Assembly (NCBI RefSeq): GCF_003351345.1
Contig: NZ_QQTO01000037.1
Coordinates: forward strand, 495,501-559,500
Reading direction: 5' to 3'
Source: Allobosea caraganae
GTDB taxonomy: Bacteria; Pseudomonadota; Alphaproteobacteria; Rhizobiales; Beijerinckiaceae
DNA: 64,000 nucleotides
Below, in pieces: positions 17,490-26,209 of this stretch; the first letter of the stretch is position 1; every line of letters begins with the position of its first letter. Position numbers and translations under genes: made by a program. Under the pieces are notes generated by a model. The model was not told where the DNA came from. It ran no database searches and worked only from the letters and a program-made list of their open reading frames with translations.

Positions 17490-18529
17490 CCCTGCGGCCT
17501 GAGCTCGTCCAGCGGCCAGCGCGGGCGCGCGACTGCGCTCATGTCGTCGATCATGCCGAGCCTGAGCCGCTCCAGCCCGGCCCAGGCGATCATCGCGCCA
17601 TTATCGCCGCAAAGCTCCAGCGGCGGCGCCACCATCGGCAGTCCGGCCTCGGTGGCGAAGCGGGTCAGCCCGCGCCGGATCGGCTGATTAGCCGCGACGC
17701 CGCCGGCAACGACGAGGGTCGAGGGCGTGATGCCGGCGGCGCGGCAGGCGCGCAGCCCGGCCCGCGTCCGGTCGACCAGCACATCGACGATCGCCGCCTG
17801 GAAGGAGGCGCAGAGATCGGCGACGTCGCCGTCCGAGAGCGGCGCGATCCGCTCCGCCACCAACCTGACCGCCGTCTTCAGACCCGACAGCGAGAAGTCC
17901 GGATTGGGCCGCCCCGCCATCGGCCGCGGGAACTCGAAGCGCTCGGGGTCGCCCTTCAGCGCCTCGCGCTCGACCGAGGGGCCACCGGGATAGGGCAGCC
18001 CGAGCATCTTGGCGATCTTGTCGAAGGCCTCGCCGACGGCATCGTCGATCGTGCCGCCGAGCTTGAGGTAGTCGCCGACGCCGCGCACGGCGAGGAGCTG
18101 GGTGTGCCCGCCCGAGACCAGCAGCAGCAGATAGGGAAAGGCGAGGTCGTCGGTCAGCCGCGCCGTCAGCGCGTGGGCCTCGAGATGGTTGATCGCGATG
18201 AAGGGCCGGCCCGTCACCAGCGCGATCGCCTTTGCCGTCGTCAGCCCGACCATGACGCCGCCGACCAGCCCCGGCCCGGCCGCCGCCGCGACCGCATCGA
18301 TCTCCGAGGGTTTCAGCCCTGCCGTCTCGAAGGCTCTGGCGACGATGCGGTCGAGCGCGTCGACATGGGCGCGCGCCGCGATCTCCGGCACGACCCCGCC
18401 ATAGGCGGCATGTGCGGCGATCTGACTCAGCACCTCGTTCGAGAGGATCCTGGCCTCGCCCGAGCGATCGACGCCGACGATCGCGGCCGCGGTCTCGTCA
18501 CAGGTCGTCTCTATCCCCAGCACGCGCAT
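17486..18529 (-). CDS. tsaD: tRNA threonylcarbamoyladenosine (t6A) transferase subunit TsaD
   Basis: A 347-residue universal enzyme (Kae1/TsaD) that transfers threonylcarbamoyl to A37 of ANN-reading tRNAs with TsaB and TsaE. It begins MRVLGIETTCDETAAAIV. The metal-binding histidines are in NHLEAHALTA near residue 115, and LLLLVSGGHTQLL and GGVAANQPIRRGL are conserved. The ATG at 18529 is chosen from the family N-terminus; longer in-frame extensions are spurious. It is the first gene of the minus-strand run and divergent from hemC, with a 188-base gap containing both promoters. Confidence 0.95.
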   Translation of the reverse strand: MRVLGIETTCDETAAAIVGVDRSGEARILSNEVLSQIAAHAAYGGVVPEIAARAHVDALDRIVARAFETAGLKPSEIDAVAAAAGPGLVGGVMVGLTTAKAIALVTGRPFIAINHLEAHALTARLTDDLAFPYLLLLVSGGHTQLLAVRGVGDYLKLGGTIDDAVGEAFDKIAKMLGLPYPGGPSVEREALKGDPERFEFPRPMAGRPNPDFSLSGLKTAVRLVAERIAPLSDGDVADLCASFQAAIVDVLVDRTRAGLRACRAAGITPSTLVVAGGVAANQPIRRGLTRFATEAGLPMVAPPLELCGDNGAMIAWAGLERLRLGMIDDMSAVARPRWPLDELRPQG

Positions 18530-18717
18530 GATCGGTCGACAGGTCTCTCGGTAAGGAATTCGGAAGGACAAGGCGGCGAAGGTCCGGCGCTGTTGCGCCG
18601 GGCATTCCCTCGTATAGTGCGGCGGGAAGCATAAGGCCAAGAGGCCACAAGGAAGAGGCCGCAAGAGGCTGATGAACCGCCATCACGCGGCCAAGGTTGG
18701 GGTTAAGACGCTTTAGC

Positions 18718-19665
18718 ATGAACGAGATCGCTTCGCTTCACGAACGGCAGGCCGGCCGCTTCGTCATCGGCACGCGCGGCAGCCCGCTGGCGCTGGCGCA
18801 GGCCCATGAATTCGCCGGCCGGCTGGCTGCTGCCCATGGCTGGGAGCGCAGGGAGCTGCCGCTCGACATCATCCGCACCACCGGTGACGCGATTCGCGAC
18901 CGGCCGCTCTCGGAGGCCGGCGGCAAAGGTCTCTTCACCAAGGAGATCGACCAGGCCCAGCTCCATGGCCGGATCGACTACGCCATCCACTCGGCCAAGG
19001 ACCTGCCGAACGATTTGCCCGACGGGCTCGTCATCGCCGGCTACCTGCCGCGCGAGGACGTCCGCGACGCGCTAATCTCGCGCGGCATCGCCGATATCGC
19101 CGGCCTGCCCCAGGGCGCGATTGTCGGCTCGGCCTCGCTGCGGCGCCAGGCAATCCTGAAACGGATCAGGCCCGATCTGCGGATCACTTTGCTGCGCGGC
19201 AATGTCGGCACGCGCCTCGAGAAGGTCGCGGGCGGCGAGATCGACGCCACCTTGCTGGCGCTGGCCGGCCTGAAGCGGCTCGGCCTGGCCGAGAAGGCGA
19301 GCGGCGTCCTCTCGGTCGAGGAATGCCTGCCGGCCGTAGGCCAGGGCGCGATCGCGATCGTGATCCGGGCCGATGACGAGAAATCCATCGAAGCGCTCCA
19401 GCCGATCCTCTGCCGCGACACCGGCATCGCCGTGGCGGCCGAGCGCGCCTTCCTCAGCGAGCTCGACGGCTCCTGCCGCACGCCGATCGCCGGCCATGCC
19501 ACGGTCGAAGGCGGGCGCTTCCAGTTGCGCGGCCTGCTGCTCGCCCCGGATGGCGGCGCGGCAGCCGAGGACAGCATCAGCGGGACGACCGCCGACGCCA
19601 CGGCGCTGGGCGCCGAGCTTGGCCGTTCCCTGCGCCGGCGCGCTCCGGCTGGCATCTATTCATGA
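18718..19665 (+). CDS. hemC: Hydroxymethylbilane synthase (porphobilinogen deaminase)
   Basis: A 315-residue enzyme that joins four porphobilinogens into hydroxymethylbilane. RFVIGTRGSPLALAQA near the N-terminus, KGLFTKEIDQAQL and SAKDLPNDLP near residue 95, and the dipyrromethane-cofactor cysteine in LDGSCRTPIAGHA near 255 are all present. The ATG at 18718 is used; an upstream TTG at 18697 would add seven residues. First gene of the heme cluster, 43 bases before hemD. Confidence 0.95.
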   Translation: MNEIASLHERQAGRFVIGTRGSPLALAQAHEFAGRLAAAHGWERRELPLDIIRTTGDAIRDRPLSEAGGKGLFTKEIDQAQLHGRIDYAIHSAKDLPNDLPDGLVIAGYLPREDVRDALISRGIADIAGLPQGAIVGSASLRRQAILKRIRPDLRITLLRGNVGTRLEKVAGGEIDATLLALAGLKRLGLAEKASGVLSVEECLPAVGQGAIAIVIRADDEKSIEALQPILCRDTGIAVAAERAFLSELDGSCRTPIAGHATVEGGRFQLRGLLLAPDGGAAAEDSISGTTADATALGAELGRSLRRRAPAGIYS

Positions 19666-19708
19666 AGCTGCATTATCGTTGATCCCGACCCGCGACGCAG
19701 GAGGCCGC

Positions 19709-21733
19709 ATGCGCGTATTCGTGTTCAGACCGCAGGCCGATGCCGAGCGCAGCGCCCGGGCGCTGAGCGCGCATGGCCATGAGCCGATCGCGACGCCGCT
19801 CTTCACCGTCGTGCGCCTGCCGGAGCCGGCACCCGAAGGCGATTTCGCGGCGCTGGTCCTGACCAGCGGCAATGCCGTGCCCGCGCTCGCCGATGCGCGC
19901 CCTGCCTGGCGCGAGCTGCCGGTCTTCACCGTCGGCGCCCGCACCGCAGGCAGGACCCGCGACGCCGGCTTCGGCGACGCCCGCAGCGCCGACGGCGACC
20001 GCAACGACCTGATCGCGCTGATCCGGCAGAACATCGCGGCCCCCGCTCGCCTGCTGCTGGTCACCGGCAAGGACTATCACGAGGATGTCCCGGCCCGGCT
20101 CGGCGAGGCCGGCTACGAGGTCACCGTCTGGACCGCCTATGCAGCCGAGGCCGTCGCTGCCCTGCCCGAAGACACCGCAACCCAGCTCCGCGACGGCCGG
20201 GCCGAGGCGGCATTGCATTACTCGGCGCGCGGCGCCCAGACCTTCCTCGACCTGACCCGCAAGGCCGGGCTCGGCGACCCCGCGCTCGAACTGACCCATG
20301 TCGCTCTTTCCGCCGAGGTCGCGGCGCCGCTGATCGCCTCCGGCGCCAGCACGATCCTGGTCGCGGAATATCCGGAAGAGGCGGCGCTGCTCGCCGCGCT
20401 CGATCAAGTGTCCGCTCGCAATCGCAGCATCGGGGATGCTAGAGAGGACGCGAGCGCGCCGGCTGGCGTCGAGACGGATAGGGACGCGATGAGCGAGCCG
20501 GACAAACCCTCCACGCCGCGCGGGCGTTCCAGGCGCACGCCACCGACGATCGAGCTCAAGGCCAAGGACGATACGCCGGCCGTGGCGGCTGACGAGTCGT
20601 CGCCGGCTGCGGCGGAGGCCGCGGCCGAAGCCCTGCTGCCGACCGAGGCCCTGCCCCAGGAAGTGCCGACCGCGGGCGATGTCCCGCTGATCGAGCCCAA
20701 GCAGCCGGTCGAAGACGCCGCTTCCGCCAATGCGAAGCCCGACGCCGCCCAATCTGAATCCACCAAACCCGGGCAGCCCGCCGAGCCGCGCTCACGCCTG
20801 CCGCTGCCGGCCCTGGCGCTTGCCGGGCTCGTTGGCGGCGTCGTGGGTGCCGGCCTCGTGCTCCTCGCGCTTGGCCGCTCCGAGTCCGACGCCGGCGCCC
20901 AGCAGATCGCGGAGCTGCGCACCCGCATCGACACCTTGCAGAGCGCCAGCGCCAACCTGCCGACCCGCGCCAATCTCGACGCGCTCGAACGCAAGGCCGG
21001 CGACGCGCTCCAGGCCATCGACCGCAAGGCGAGCGCCGCCGCCGACACCGCGGCCAGGGCCGGCGCGGCAGCGCAGGCAGCAAGCGCCAAGCTCGCCGAG
21101 ATCGCCAACGCGCCGGCGCAGCCCGCCGCGCCCGATAACAGCGCTGCCCTCGCCGGCCTGACGCAGCGGCTCGGCTCGGTCGAGACCCTGGCCAAGAACG
21201 CGGCGACGCCGACGCCGCAGGCACTCGCCGCCGCGCGCATCGTGCTGGCCGAGCGCATCCAGAACGCCATCGCCTCGGGCCAGCCCTTCGCCGGCGACGT
21301 CGCCGCGCTCGCCAAGGGCGGCGGCGCGCCCGACCAACTCGCGGCGCTGAACGCGGTCGCGGCCAGTGGCGCACCGACGCAGGCCGCGCTGCTCGCGCAG
21401 TTCCGCAGCCATCAGGTCATGTTCGTGCGCGAGATGACGCCGGCCTCGGCCAGCTGGCAGGACAGGCTGCTCGGCCTCGCCAGCCGCGTCGTCACCATCC
21501 GCCCGGTCGGCGAGACCGGCGACAAGGATCCGGGCACGCTGGTGATCCGGCTCGAAAGCGCCATCGCCCGCAATACCATCGGCACGGCCGCGACGCTCTG
21601 GGCGCAGTTGCCCGAGCCGGCGCGCCAGGCCAGCGCCGAATTCGGCGAGGCGCTCCAGAAACGTGCGGCGGCCGAAGCCGCCATCGCCAAGATCGCGCAG
21701 GATGCGGTCGCCGCGCTCGGCGCCGGCGGCTGA
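19709..21733 (+). CDS. hemD: HemD (uroporphyrinogen-III synthase) fused to a mitofilin-like protein
   Basis: One uninterrupted 674-codon frame. Residues 1 to about 235 are a HemD domain (MRVFVFRPQADAER, ALVLTSGNAV, LLVTGKDYHED, ALHYSARGAQTFL), which closes hydroxymethylbilane to uroporphyrinogen III. From residue 261 (ATG at 20489, MSEPDKPSTPRG) it reads as the Rhizobiales COG4223 mitofilin-like protein: a Pro/Ala-rich acidic linker, one membrane helix at about 363-387, an Ala-rich coiled coil, and the ASWQDRLLGLASRVVTIRPVG domain. These are normally separate neighbouring genes. No stop codon separates them. An internal start at 20489 could still make the second protein alone. HemD's ATG has GCAGGAGG upstream. 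Confidence 0.85.
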   Translation: MRVFVFRPQADAERSARALSAHGHEPIATPLFTVVRLPEPAPEGDFAALVLTSGNAVPALADARPAWRELPVFTVGARTAGRTRDAGFGDARSADGDRNDLIALIRQNIAAPARLLLVTGKDYHEDVPARLGEAGYEVTVWTAYAAEAVAALPEDTATQLRDGRAEAALHYSARGAQTFLDLTRKAGLGDPALELTHVALSAEVAAPLIASGASTILVAEYPEEAALLAALDQVSARNRSIGDAREDASAPAGVETDRDAMSEPDKPSTPRGRSRRTPPTIELKAKDDTPAVAADESSPAAAEAAAEALLPTEALPQEVPTAGDVPLIEPKQPVEDAASANAKPDAAQSESTKPGQPAEPRSRLPLPALALAGLVGGVVGAGLVLLALGRSESDAGAQQIAELRTRIDTLQSASANLPTRANLDALERKAGDALQAIDRKASAAADTAARAGAAAQAASAKLAEIANAPAQPAAPDNSAALAGLTQRLGSVETLAKNAATPTPQALAAARIVLAERIQNAIASGQPFAGDVAALAKGGGAPDQLAALNAVAASGAPTQAALLAQFRSHQVMFVREMTPASASWQDRLLGLASRVVTIRPVGETGDKDPGTLVIRLESAIARNTIGTAATLWAQLPEPARQASAEFGEALQKRAAAEAAIAKIAQDAVAALGAGG

Positions 21734-21749
21734 CGGGGGATAGGGTCCG

Positions 21750-23435
21750 ATGGTTCGCGTATTGCTCTATCTCTTCGTCATCGCCCTGCTCGCCGTGGGC
21801 GCGGTCTGGCTCGCCGACCGGCCGGGCGAGGTCTCGGTGCTCTGGCAGGGCTACCGGATCGAGACCAGCGTCGCCATCGCGGCGATCGGCGTCGTCATCC
21901 TCGCCTTCCTGGTGATGATCGCCTGGACGCTGATCCGCTTCGTGCTCGGCATGCCCTCGGCCTTCAGCTTCGCCTCGCGCTCGCGCCGCCGGGCGCGTGG
22001 CTTCGAGGCCGTGTCGCGCGGCATGGTCGCGATCGGCGCGGGCGACCCCGTCGCCGCCGGCCGCTATGCGCAGGACGCCCGCAAATTCGCCGGCAACGAG
22101 CCGCTGACCCTGCTGCTGGAGGCGCAATCCGCGCAGCTCTCGGGCGATCGCGGCCGGGCCGAGGCCGCCTTCAAGGCGATGCTGGAGAAGCCCGAGACCC
22201 GCGTGCTCGGCCTGCGCGGCCTCTTCGTCGAGGCCCGCCGCCGCGGCGACATGGCCGCCGCCCGCGCCTTCGCCGACGATGCCGTGCGCCGCTCGCCCTC
22301 GCTCGCCTGGGCCAATGACGCCCTGCTCGACTTCCACACCAGCGCCGGCGACTGGCAGGCGGCCCGCACGGCCGTCGAGCGCCGCGCCGCGCTGCGCCTC
22401 GCCGAGAAGGCCGAGGCCAAGCGCCAGCGCGCCGTGCTGCTGGCCGCCGAAGCACTCGACGCCAGGGGCCGCGAGCCGGAGAAGGCGCTCGCCGCCGCGC
22501 TCGAAGCGGTCAAGCTCGCGCCCGGCCTGACGCCGGCCGCAGCGCTCGCCGGCCGGATGCTCTCCGAGCGCGGCGACATCCGCAAGGCCGCCAAGCTGCT
22601 CGAGGCCGCCTGGCGCGAGGCCTCGCATCCCGACATCGCCGCCGCCTATCTCGACGTCCGCCCCGGCGACAGCGCCCAGGACCGGCTCGCTCGGGCCGAG
22701 ACGCTGGCGAAGCTCCGCCCGGCCGATCCCGAAGGCGTGCTCGCGCTGACTGGGGCCGCCATCCACGCCCGCGACTTCGCCCGGGCGCGCAAGGCGCTGA
22801 AGCCCCTGCTCGCCGGCGGCGCCTCGGTGCGCGCCTGCCTGCTGATGGCCGAGCTGGAAGAGGCCGAGCACGGCGCGGCCGGCAAGGTCCGCGAATGGCT
22901 TTCGCGCGCCACCCGCGCCCCGCGCGACGCCGCCTGGGTCGCCGACGGGCTGGTCTCCGATCATTGGCTGCCGGTCTCGCCGATCTCGGGCCGGCTCGAC
23001 GCCTTCGTCTGGACCGTGCCGCCCGCGACACTCTCCGGCAACGGCCCGACCATCGACGACGATGTGCTCGCCGATCTCGACGACCGCTCCCCGCCGCTGC
23101 TGGAGGCCAAGGCGGAGATCGTGACGCCGGTCGAGACGGTCGCCGCGCCCGTGCAGCAGACGACGCTCGTCGTCACGGCTCCGGAGGCGGTCGAGATGCC
23201 GCCCGCGCCGAAGCCCACGGTCGAGATCAAGCCTGAGCCGGCGCCTGCCGCCAAGGTCGAAGCCAAGGTCGAACCGGCCCCGGTCGTCGAGAAGGCTGCG
23301 CCTGTTGCCGCCGCACCACGCGAAGTCCGGCCTTCCCCCGTGATCTTCCCGGTCTCACACGCGCCCGACGATCCCGGCCCGGAAGAACCGCATCCGGCCG
23401 AGCCCCAGAAGGGCCGGTTCAAGCTGTTCGGGTGA
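21750..23435 (+). CDS. hemY: HemY-like membrane TPR protein
   Basis: A 561-residue protein with two N-terminal membrane helices (about residues 3-20 and 43-66) around the HemY_N signature DRPGEVSVLWQGYRIETSV. A long helical tetratricopeptide region follows (about 90-400), then a Pro/Ala/Val-rich tail. The name comes from its place in heme operons; it is not protoporphyrinogen oxidase, and its role as scaffold or assembly factor is inferred. It starts 16 bases after the hemD-mitofilin frame and ends the heme cluster. The C-terminus carries short EVKPEP-type repeats. Confidence 0.88.
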   Translation: MVRVLLYLFVIALLAVGAVWLADRPGEVSVLWQGYRIETSVAIAAIGVVILAFLVMIAWTLIRFVLGMPSAFSFASRSRRRARGFEAVSRGMVAIGAGDPVAAGRYAQDARKFAGNEPLTLLLEAQSAQLSGDRGRAEAAFKAMLEKPETRVLGLRGLFVEARRRGDMAAARAFADDAVRRSPSLAWANDALLDFHTSAGDWQAARTAVERRAALRLAEKAEAKRQRAVLLAAEALDARGREPEKALAAALEAVKLAPGLTPAAALAGRMLSERGDIRKAAKLLEAAWREASHPDIAAAYLDVRPGDSAQDRLARAETLAKLRPADPEGVLALTGAAIHARDFARARKALKPLLAGGASVRACLLMAELEEAEHGAAGKVREWLSRATRAPRDAAWVADGLVSDHWLPVSPISGRLDAFVWTVPPATLSGNGPTIDDDVLADLDDRSPPLLEAKAEIVTPVETVAAPVQQTTLVVTAPEAVEMPPAPKPTVEIKPEPAPAAKVEAKVEPAPVVEKAAPVAAAPREVRPSPVIFPVSHAPDDPGPEEPHPAEPQKGRFKLFG

Positions 23436-23451
23436 TTGCTATCCGATAAGA

Positions 23452-23778
23452 GCGGGGGAGCCCTCTCCTGTAAGGAGAGGGTTGGGTGAGGTGTCGGCCG
23501 TTGGACGCTTAAGTTGCAGGCGACCCAGCGCTTCACTTCAACCGCCGCAGCAAAGCCGCATGCCCATTCAGCTTCACTGGTCTTTTGGCCGACACCTCAC
23601 CCTGCCCTCTCCTTACAGGCAGGGCGATCGCATATGGAGAAGGAAAGGCGAACATCGCCTGTCGAAGCAGCGAAACTTTCGCGCTTCGATTCGGTTTTGT
23701 TCTCGTTCCGATTCCGGCCAAAAGCCGGTGCTTTTCCATATGCGATCGCCCTGCCTTACAGGAGAGGGTTCCCCGCGC
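23452..23778. repeat. Extragenic palindromic repeat, family 1 copy B (interrupted)
   Basis: Begins with the hairpin CCCTCTCCTGTAAGGAGAGGG, then GTGAGGTGTCGGCCGTT, CTTCACTGG, GGCCGACACCTCACCCTG, and the right hairpin CCCTCTCCTTACAG / GAGAGGGTTCCCCGCGC. The right hairpin is split by the element at 23619-23754. Same orientation as copy A. Confidence 0.8.
23619..23754. mobile_element. MITE-like element with 20-bp inverted repeats and 7-bp target duplication
   Basis: Left end GCAGGGCGATCGCATATGGA (23619-23638) and right end 23735-23754 are exact 20-base inverted repeats. CTTACAG flanks both sides (23612-23618 and 23755-23761). The 136-bp body has no coding capacity and contains internal stems (for example GAAGCAGCGAAA / TTCGCGCTTC and CCGG). 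Removing the element and one CTTACAG restores the sequence seen uninterrupted at 36149-36179. The mobilising transposase is not in the window. Confidence 0.8.
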
Positions 23779-23846
23779 TTTGCCTTCTCGCTTCAGCCAC
23801 CTGAAATGAAGTGCGCAGCCTCTCCGCGCCCCGTATAGCGTTGCGC

Positions 23847-24881
23847 ATGAACTCCAATCCGACAGCATCAGCCGCAGACGGCGTCACGCTCCTCGTCACC
23901 GCCGAACACGCCGGTACGCGCCTCGACAAGGCGCTCACCCTGCTCGCCGGCGAGATTTCGCGCGCGCGCCTGCAGCAGGTCATCCGCGAGGGCGGCGTGC
24001 GCCTCAACGGCGTCGTCGCCACCGATCACAGCCGCAAGGTCGTCGAGGGCGACGAGCTCGCACTCGTCATGCCCGAGGCCAAGCCGGCCGCGCCGATCGG
24101 CCAGGACATCCCGCTCGACGTCGTCTACGAGGACGAGTACCTGATCGTCATCGACAAGCCGGCCGGGCTCGTCGTCCACCCCGCCGGCGGCCATGAGGAC
24201 GGCACGCTGGTCAACGCGCTGATCGCCCATTGCGGCGAGAGCCTGTCGGGCATCGGCGGCGTCAAGCGGCCGGGCATCGTCCACCGGCTCGACAAGGACA
24301 CCAGCGGCCTGCTCGTCGTCGCCAAGACCGACAAGGCGCATCAGGGCCTCGCCAAGCAATTCGCCGACCACGGCCGCACCGGGCCGCTGGAGCGCGCCTA
24401 TCTCGCGCTGGTCTGGGGCGCGCCGCGCCGGCCGCACGGCACGATCGACGCTCCGCTGGAACGCTCCAACCGCAACCGTGAGAAGATGGCGGTGGTGGGC
24501 GAGGGCCGCGGCCGCGAGGCGATCACCCATATCAGCCTGCTGGAGCGCTATCCGGCCCTGCTCAAGGGCCATGAGGAGCAGGAGCCGTTGGCGAGCCTGA
24601 TCCAGTGCCAGCTCGAGACGGGCCGCACCCATCAGATCCGCGTGCATATGAGTCATATCGGCCATCCCCTACTTGGGGATCAGCTCTACGGCTCCGGCTT
24701 CGCCACCAAGGCGAGCCGCCTGCCCGACGGCGCCCGCGAGGCGCTGACGGCCCTGGGAAGGCAGGCTTTGCACGCGGCGATGCTGGGTTTTGCCCATCCG
24801 GTGACCGGCGAGGAGCTGCATTTCGAATCCGAGCCGCCGGCCGACTTTGCAAATCTGCAAGCGGAACTCGCGGGTCTGTGA
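23847..24881 (+). CDS. RluA/RluD-family 23S rRNA pseudouridine synthase
   Basis: A 344-residue enzyme that converts uridines in large-subunit rRNA to pseudouridine. Residues about 10-80 form an S4 RNA-binding domain (GTRLDKALTLLAGEISRARLQQVIREGGVRLNG). The catalytic domain carries GIVHRLDKDTSGLLVVAK, with the essential aspartate of the HRLD motif. QLETGRTHQIRVHMSHIGHPLLGD closes the core. The RluD subgroup is likely. The ATG at 23847 is used because upstream sequence is repeat-derived. It lies upstream of rpoH on the same strand. Confidence 0.92.
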   Translation: MNSNPTASAADGVTLLVTAEHAGTRLDKALTLLAGEISRARLQQVIREGGVRLNGVVATDHSRKVVEGDELALVMPEAKPAAPIGQDIPLDVVYEDEYLIVIDKPAGLVVHPAGGHEDGTLVNALIAHCGESLSGIGGVKRPGIVHRLDKDTSGLLVVAKTDKAHQGLAKQFADHGRTGPLERAYLALVWGAPRRPHGTIDAPLERSNRNREKMAVVGEGRGREAITHISLLERYPALLKGHEEQEPLASLIQCQLETGRTHQIRVHMSHIGHPLLGDQLYGSGFATKASRLPDGAREALTALGRQALHAAMLGFAHPVTGEELHFESEPPADFANLQAELAGL

Positions 24882-24974
24882 GCCGATCTGGCTCGTCTGC
24901 CCACTTTCCGCCTTTCTCGGTTCGCATATAATGGGGTTCTGGGATGCGGATGGCTAAGGGGCGCCGCAGCTGCT

Positions 24975-25000
24975 GGAACCGACCGGGCCGCGACGCGGTT
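24975..25000 (+). promoter_or_regulatory. Possible sigma-EcfG-type promoter upstream of rpoH
   Basis: GGAAC (24975-24979), 17 bases, GGTT (24997-25000). The -35 is exact; the -10 deviates at its first base. It fits the looser Sinorhizobium RpoE2 pattern GGAAC-N18/19-TT. It lies 95 bases before the rpoH ATG. RpoE2 control of an rpoH gene is known in Sinorhizobium. Confidence 0.4.
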
Positions 25001-25094
25001 CGTTAAGTGGTTCGGGCACACATCCAAGACCTGCGCGAGGGTCTTTCGCGCGGTTGGCCTGCCGCGAAGCGGGGGCCAGGAAAGGAGAACGAGC

Positions 25095-25991
25095 ATGGCG
25101 ATTGCATCGCTGCCCGTCATGTCCGCGGAGGGCGGACTTTCACGTTACCTCGAAGAGATCCGTCGGTTTCCCATGCTGGAGCCGAACGAGGAATTCATGC
25201 TGGCCAAGCGCTGGCGCGAGCATGGTGACCGCGACGCGGCCCATAAGCTCGTCACGTCTCACCTGCGCCTCGTCGCCAAGATCGCCATGGGCTATCGCGG
25301 CTACGGCCTGCCGATCGGCGAAGTCGTGTCGGAAGGCAATGTCGGCCTGATGCAGGCGGTCAAGCGCTTCGAGCCCGACAAGGGCTTTAGGCTGGCGACC
25401 TATGCGATGTGGTGGATCAAGGCCTCGATCCAGGAGTACATCCTGCGCTCCTGGTCGCTGGTGAAGATGGGCACCACCGCCAACCAGAAGAAGCTGTTCT
25501 TCAACCTGCGCAAGGCCAAGAGCAAGATCTCGGCGCTTGGCGAGGGCGATCTCAAGCCCGATCAGGTCAAGACCATCGCCACCAAGCTCGGCGTCAACGA
25601 GCAGGACGTCGTCGACATGAACCGCCGCCTCGGCGGCGACGCGTCGCTCAACACGCCGCTGCGCGAGGATGGCGAGGGCGAGTGGCAGGATTGGCTGGTC
25701 GATGACAGCGAGAGCCAGGAGCGCCGCCTCGCCGATTCGGAGGAGAGCGACAACCGTCACACCGCCCTGCGCGAGGCGCTGACGGTGCTCAACCCGCGCG
25801 AACGGCGCATATTCGAGGCCCGTCGCCTCGCCGACGACCCGATCACGCTGGAGCAGCTCTCGGAAGAGTTCGGCGTCTCGCGCGAGCGCGTCCGGCAGAT
25901 CGAGGTCCGCGCCTTCGAGAAGGTGCAGGACGCGGTCAAGAAGGCGCTGGTCCGGATCGAGGCGCCACGGGCGGCTTTGCCGGCGCACTGA
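25095..25991 (+). CDS. rpoH: RNA polymerase sigma-32 factor (heat shock)
   Basis: A 298-residue group-3 sigma factor directing polymerase to heat-shock promoters. Region 2 is complete (LVTSHLRLVAKIAMGYRGYGLPIGEVVSEGNVGLMQAVKRFEPDKGFRLATYAMWWIKASIQEYIL). The RpoH box, normally QRKLFFNLR, is seen as NQKKLFFNLRKAK near residue 135, and region 4.2 has LEQLSEEFGVSRERVRQIE. AGGAAAGGAGAACGAGC before the ATG is a strong ribosome site. A 213-base leader precedes it, and an intrinsic terminator follows. Alphaproteobacteria often carry several RpoH copies; the subtype is not assignable here. Confidence 0.95.
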   Translation: MAIASLPVMSAEGGLSRYLEEIRRFPMLEPNEEFMLAKRWREHGDRDAAHKLVTSHLRLVAKIAMGYRGYGLPIGEVVSEGNVGLMQAVKRFEPDKGFRLATYAMWWIKASIQEYILRSWSLVKMGTTANQKKLFFNLRKAKSKISALGEGDLKPDQVKTIATKLGVNEQDVVDMNRRLGGDASLNTPLREDGEGEWQDWLVDDSESQERRLADSEESDNRHTALREALTVLNPRERRIFEARRLADDPITLEQLSEEFGVSRERVRQIEVRAFEKVQDAVKKALVRIEAPRAALPAH

Positions 25992-26017
25992 GCCGAGCTG
26001 ATTGAATGAGACGAGAA

Positions 26018-26041
26018 GGGGGCGGTTTCCGCCCCCTTTTT
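26018..26041 (+). terminator. Intrinsic terminator after rpoH
   Basis: GGGGGCGG-TTT-CCGCCCCC followed by TTTTT: a perfect 8-bp stem with a U-run, 27 bases after the rpoH stop. Confidence 0.92.
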
Positions 26042-26074
26042 CATGGGCGCTGCTGCGCTCGCAAAACCCTCAAC

Positions 26075-26193
26075 CGTCATTGCGAGCGCAGCGAAGCAAC
26101 CCAGGGGGACCGGGTGAGCGAGCCCCCCTGGGTTGCTTCGCGGAGCCTGTACTCGGGCTTGCCGAAGGCAAGACCCGGGTGCTCGCAATGACG
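26075..26193. repeat. Extragenic palindromic repeat, family 3 copy B
   Basis: Arms CGTCATTGCGAGCGCAGCG and GCTCGCAATGACG; inner arms GAAGCAACCCAGG and CCCTGGGTTGCTTCG. Homologous to 15618-15702. It lies between rpoH and the convergent DUF2125 gene. Confidence 0.8.
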
Positions 26194-26209
26194 TCGAGTG
26201 GCGGCAGCC

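Larger units (their letters stand above)
23436..23846. other. 411-base intergenic region built of nested repeats
   Basis: Holds family-1 repeat copy B (23452-23778), itself interrupted by the MITE-like element at 23619-23754. Short frames here are repeat-derived and not genes. Confidence 0.7.
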
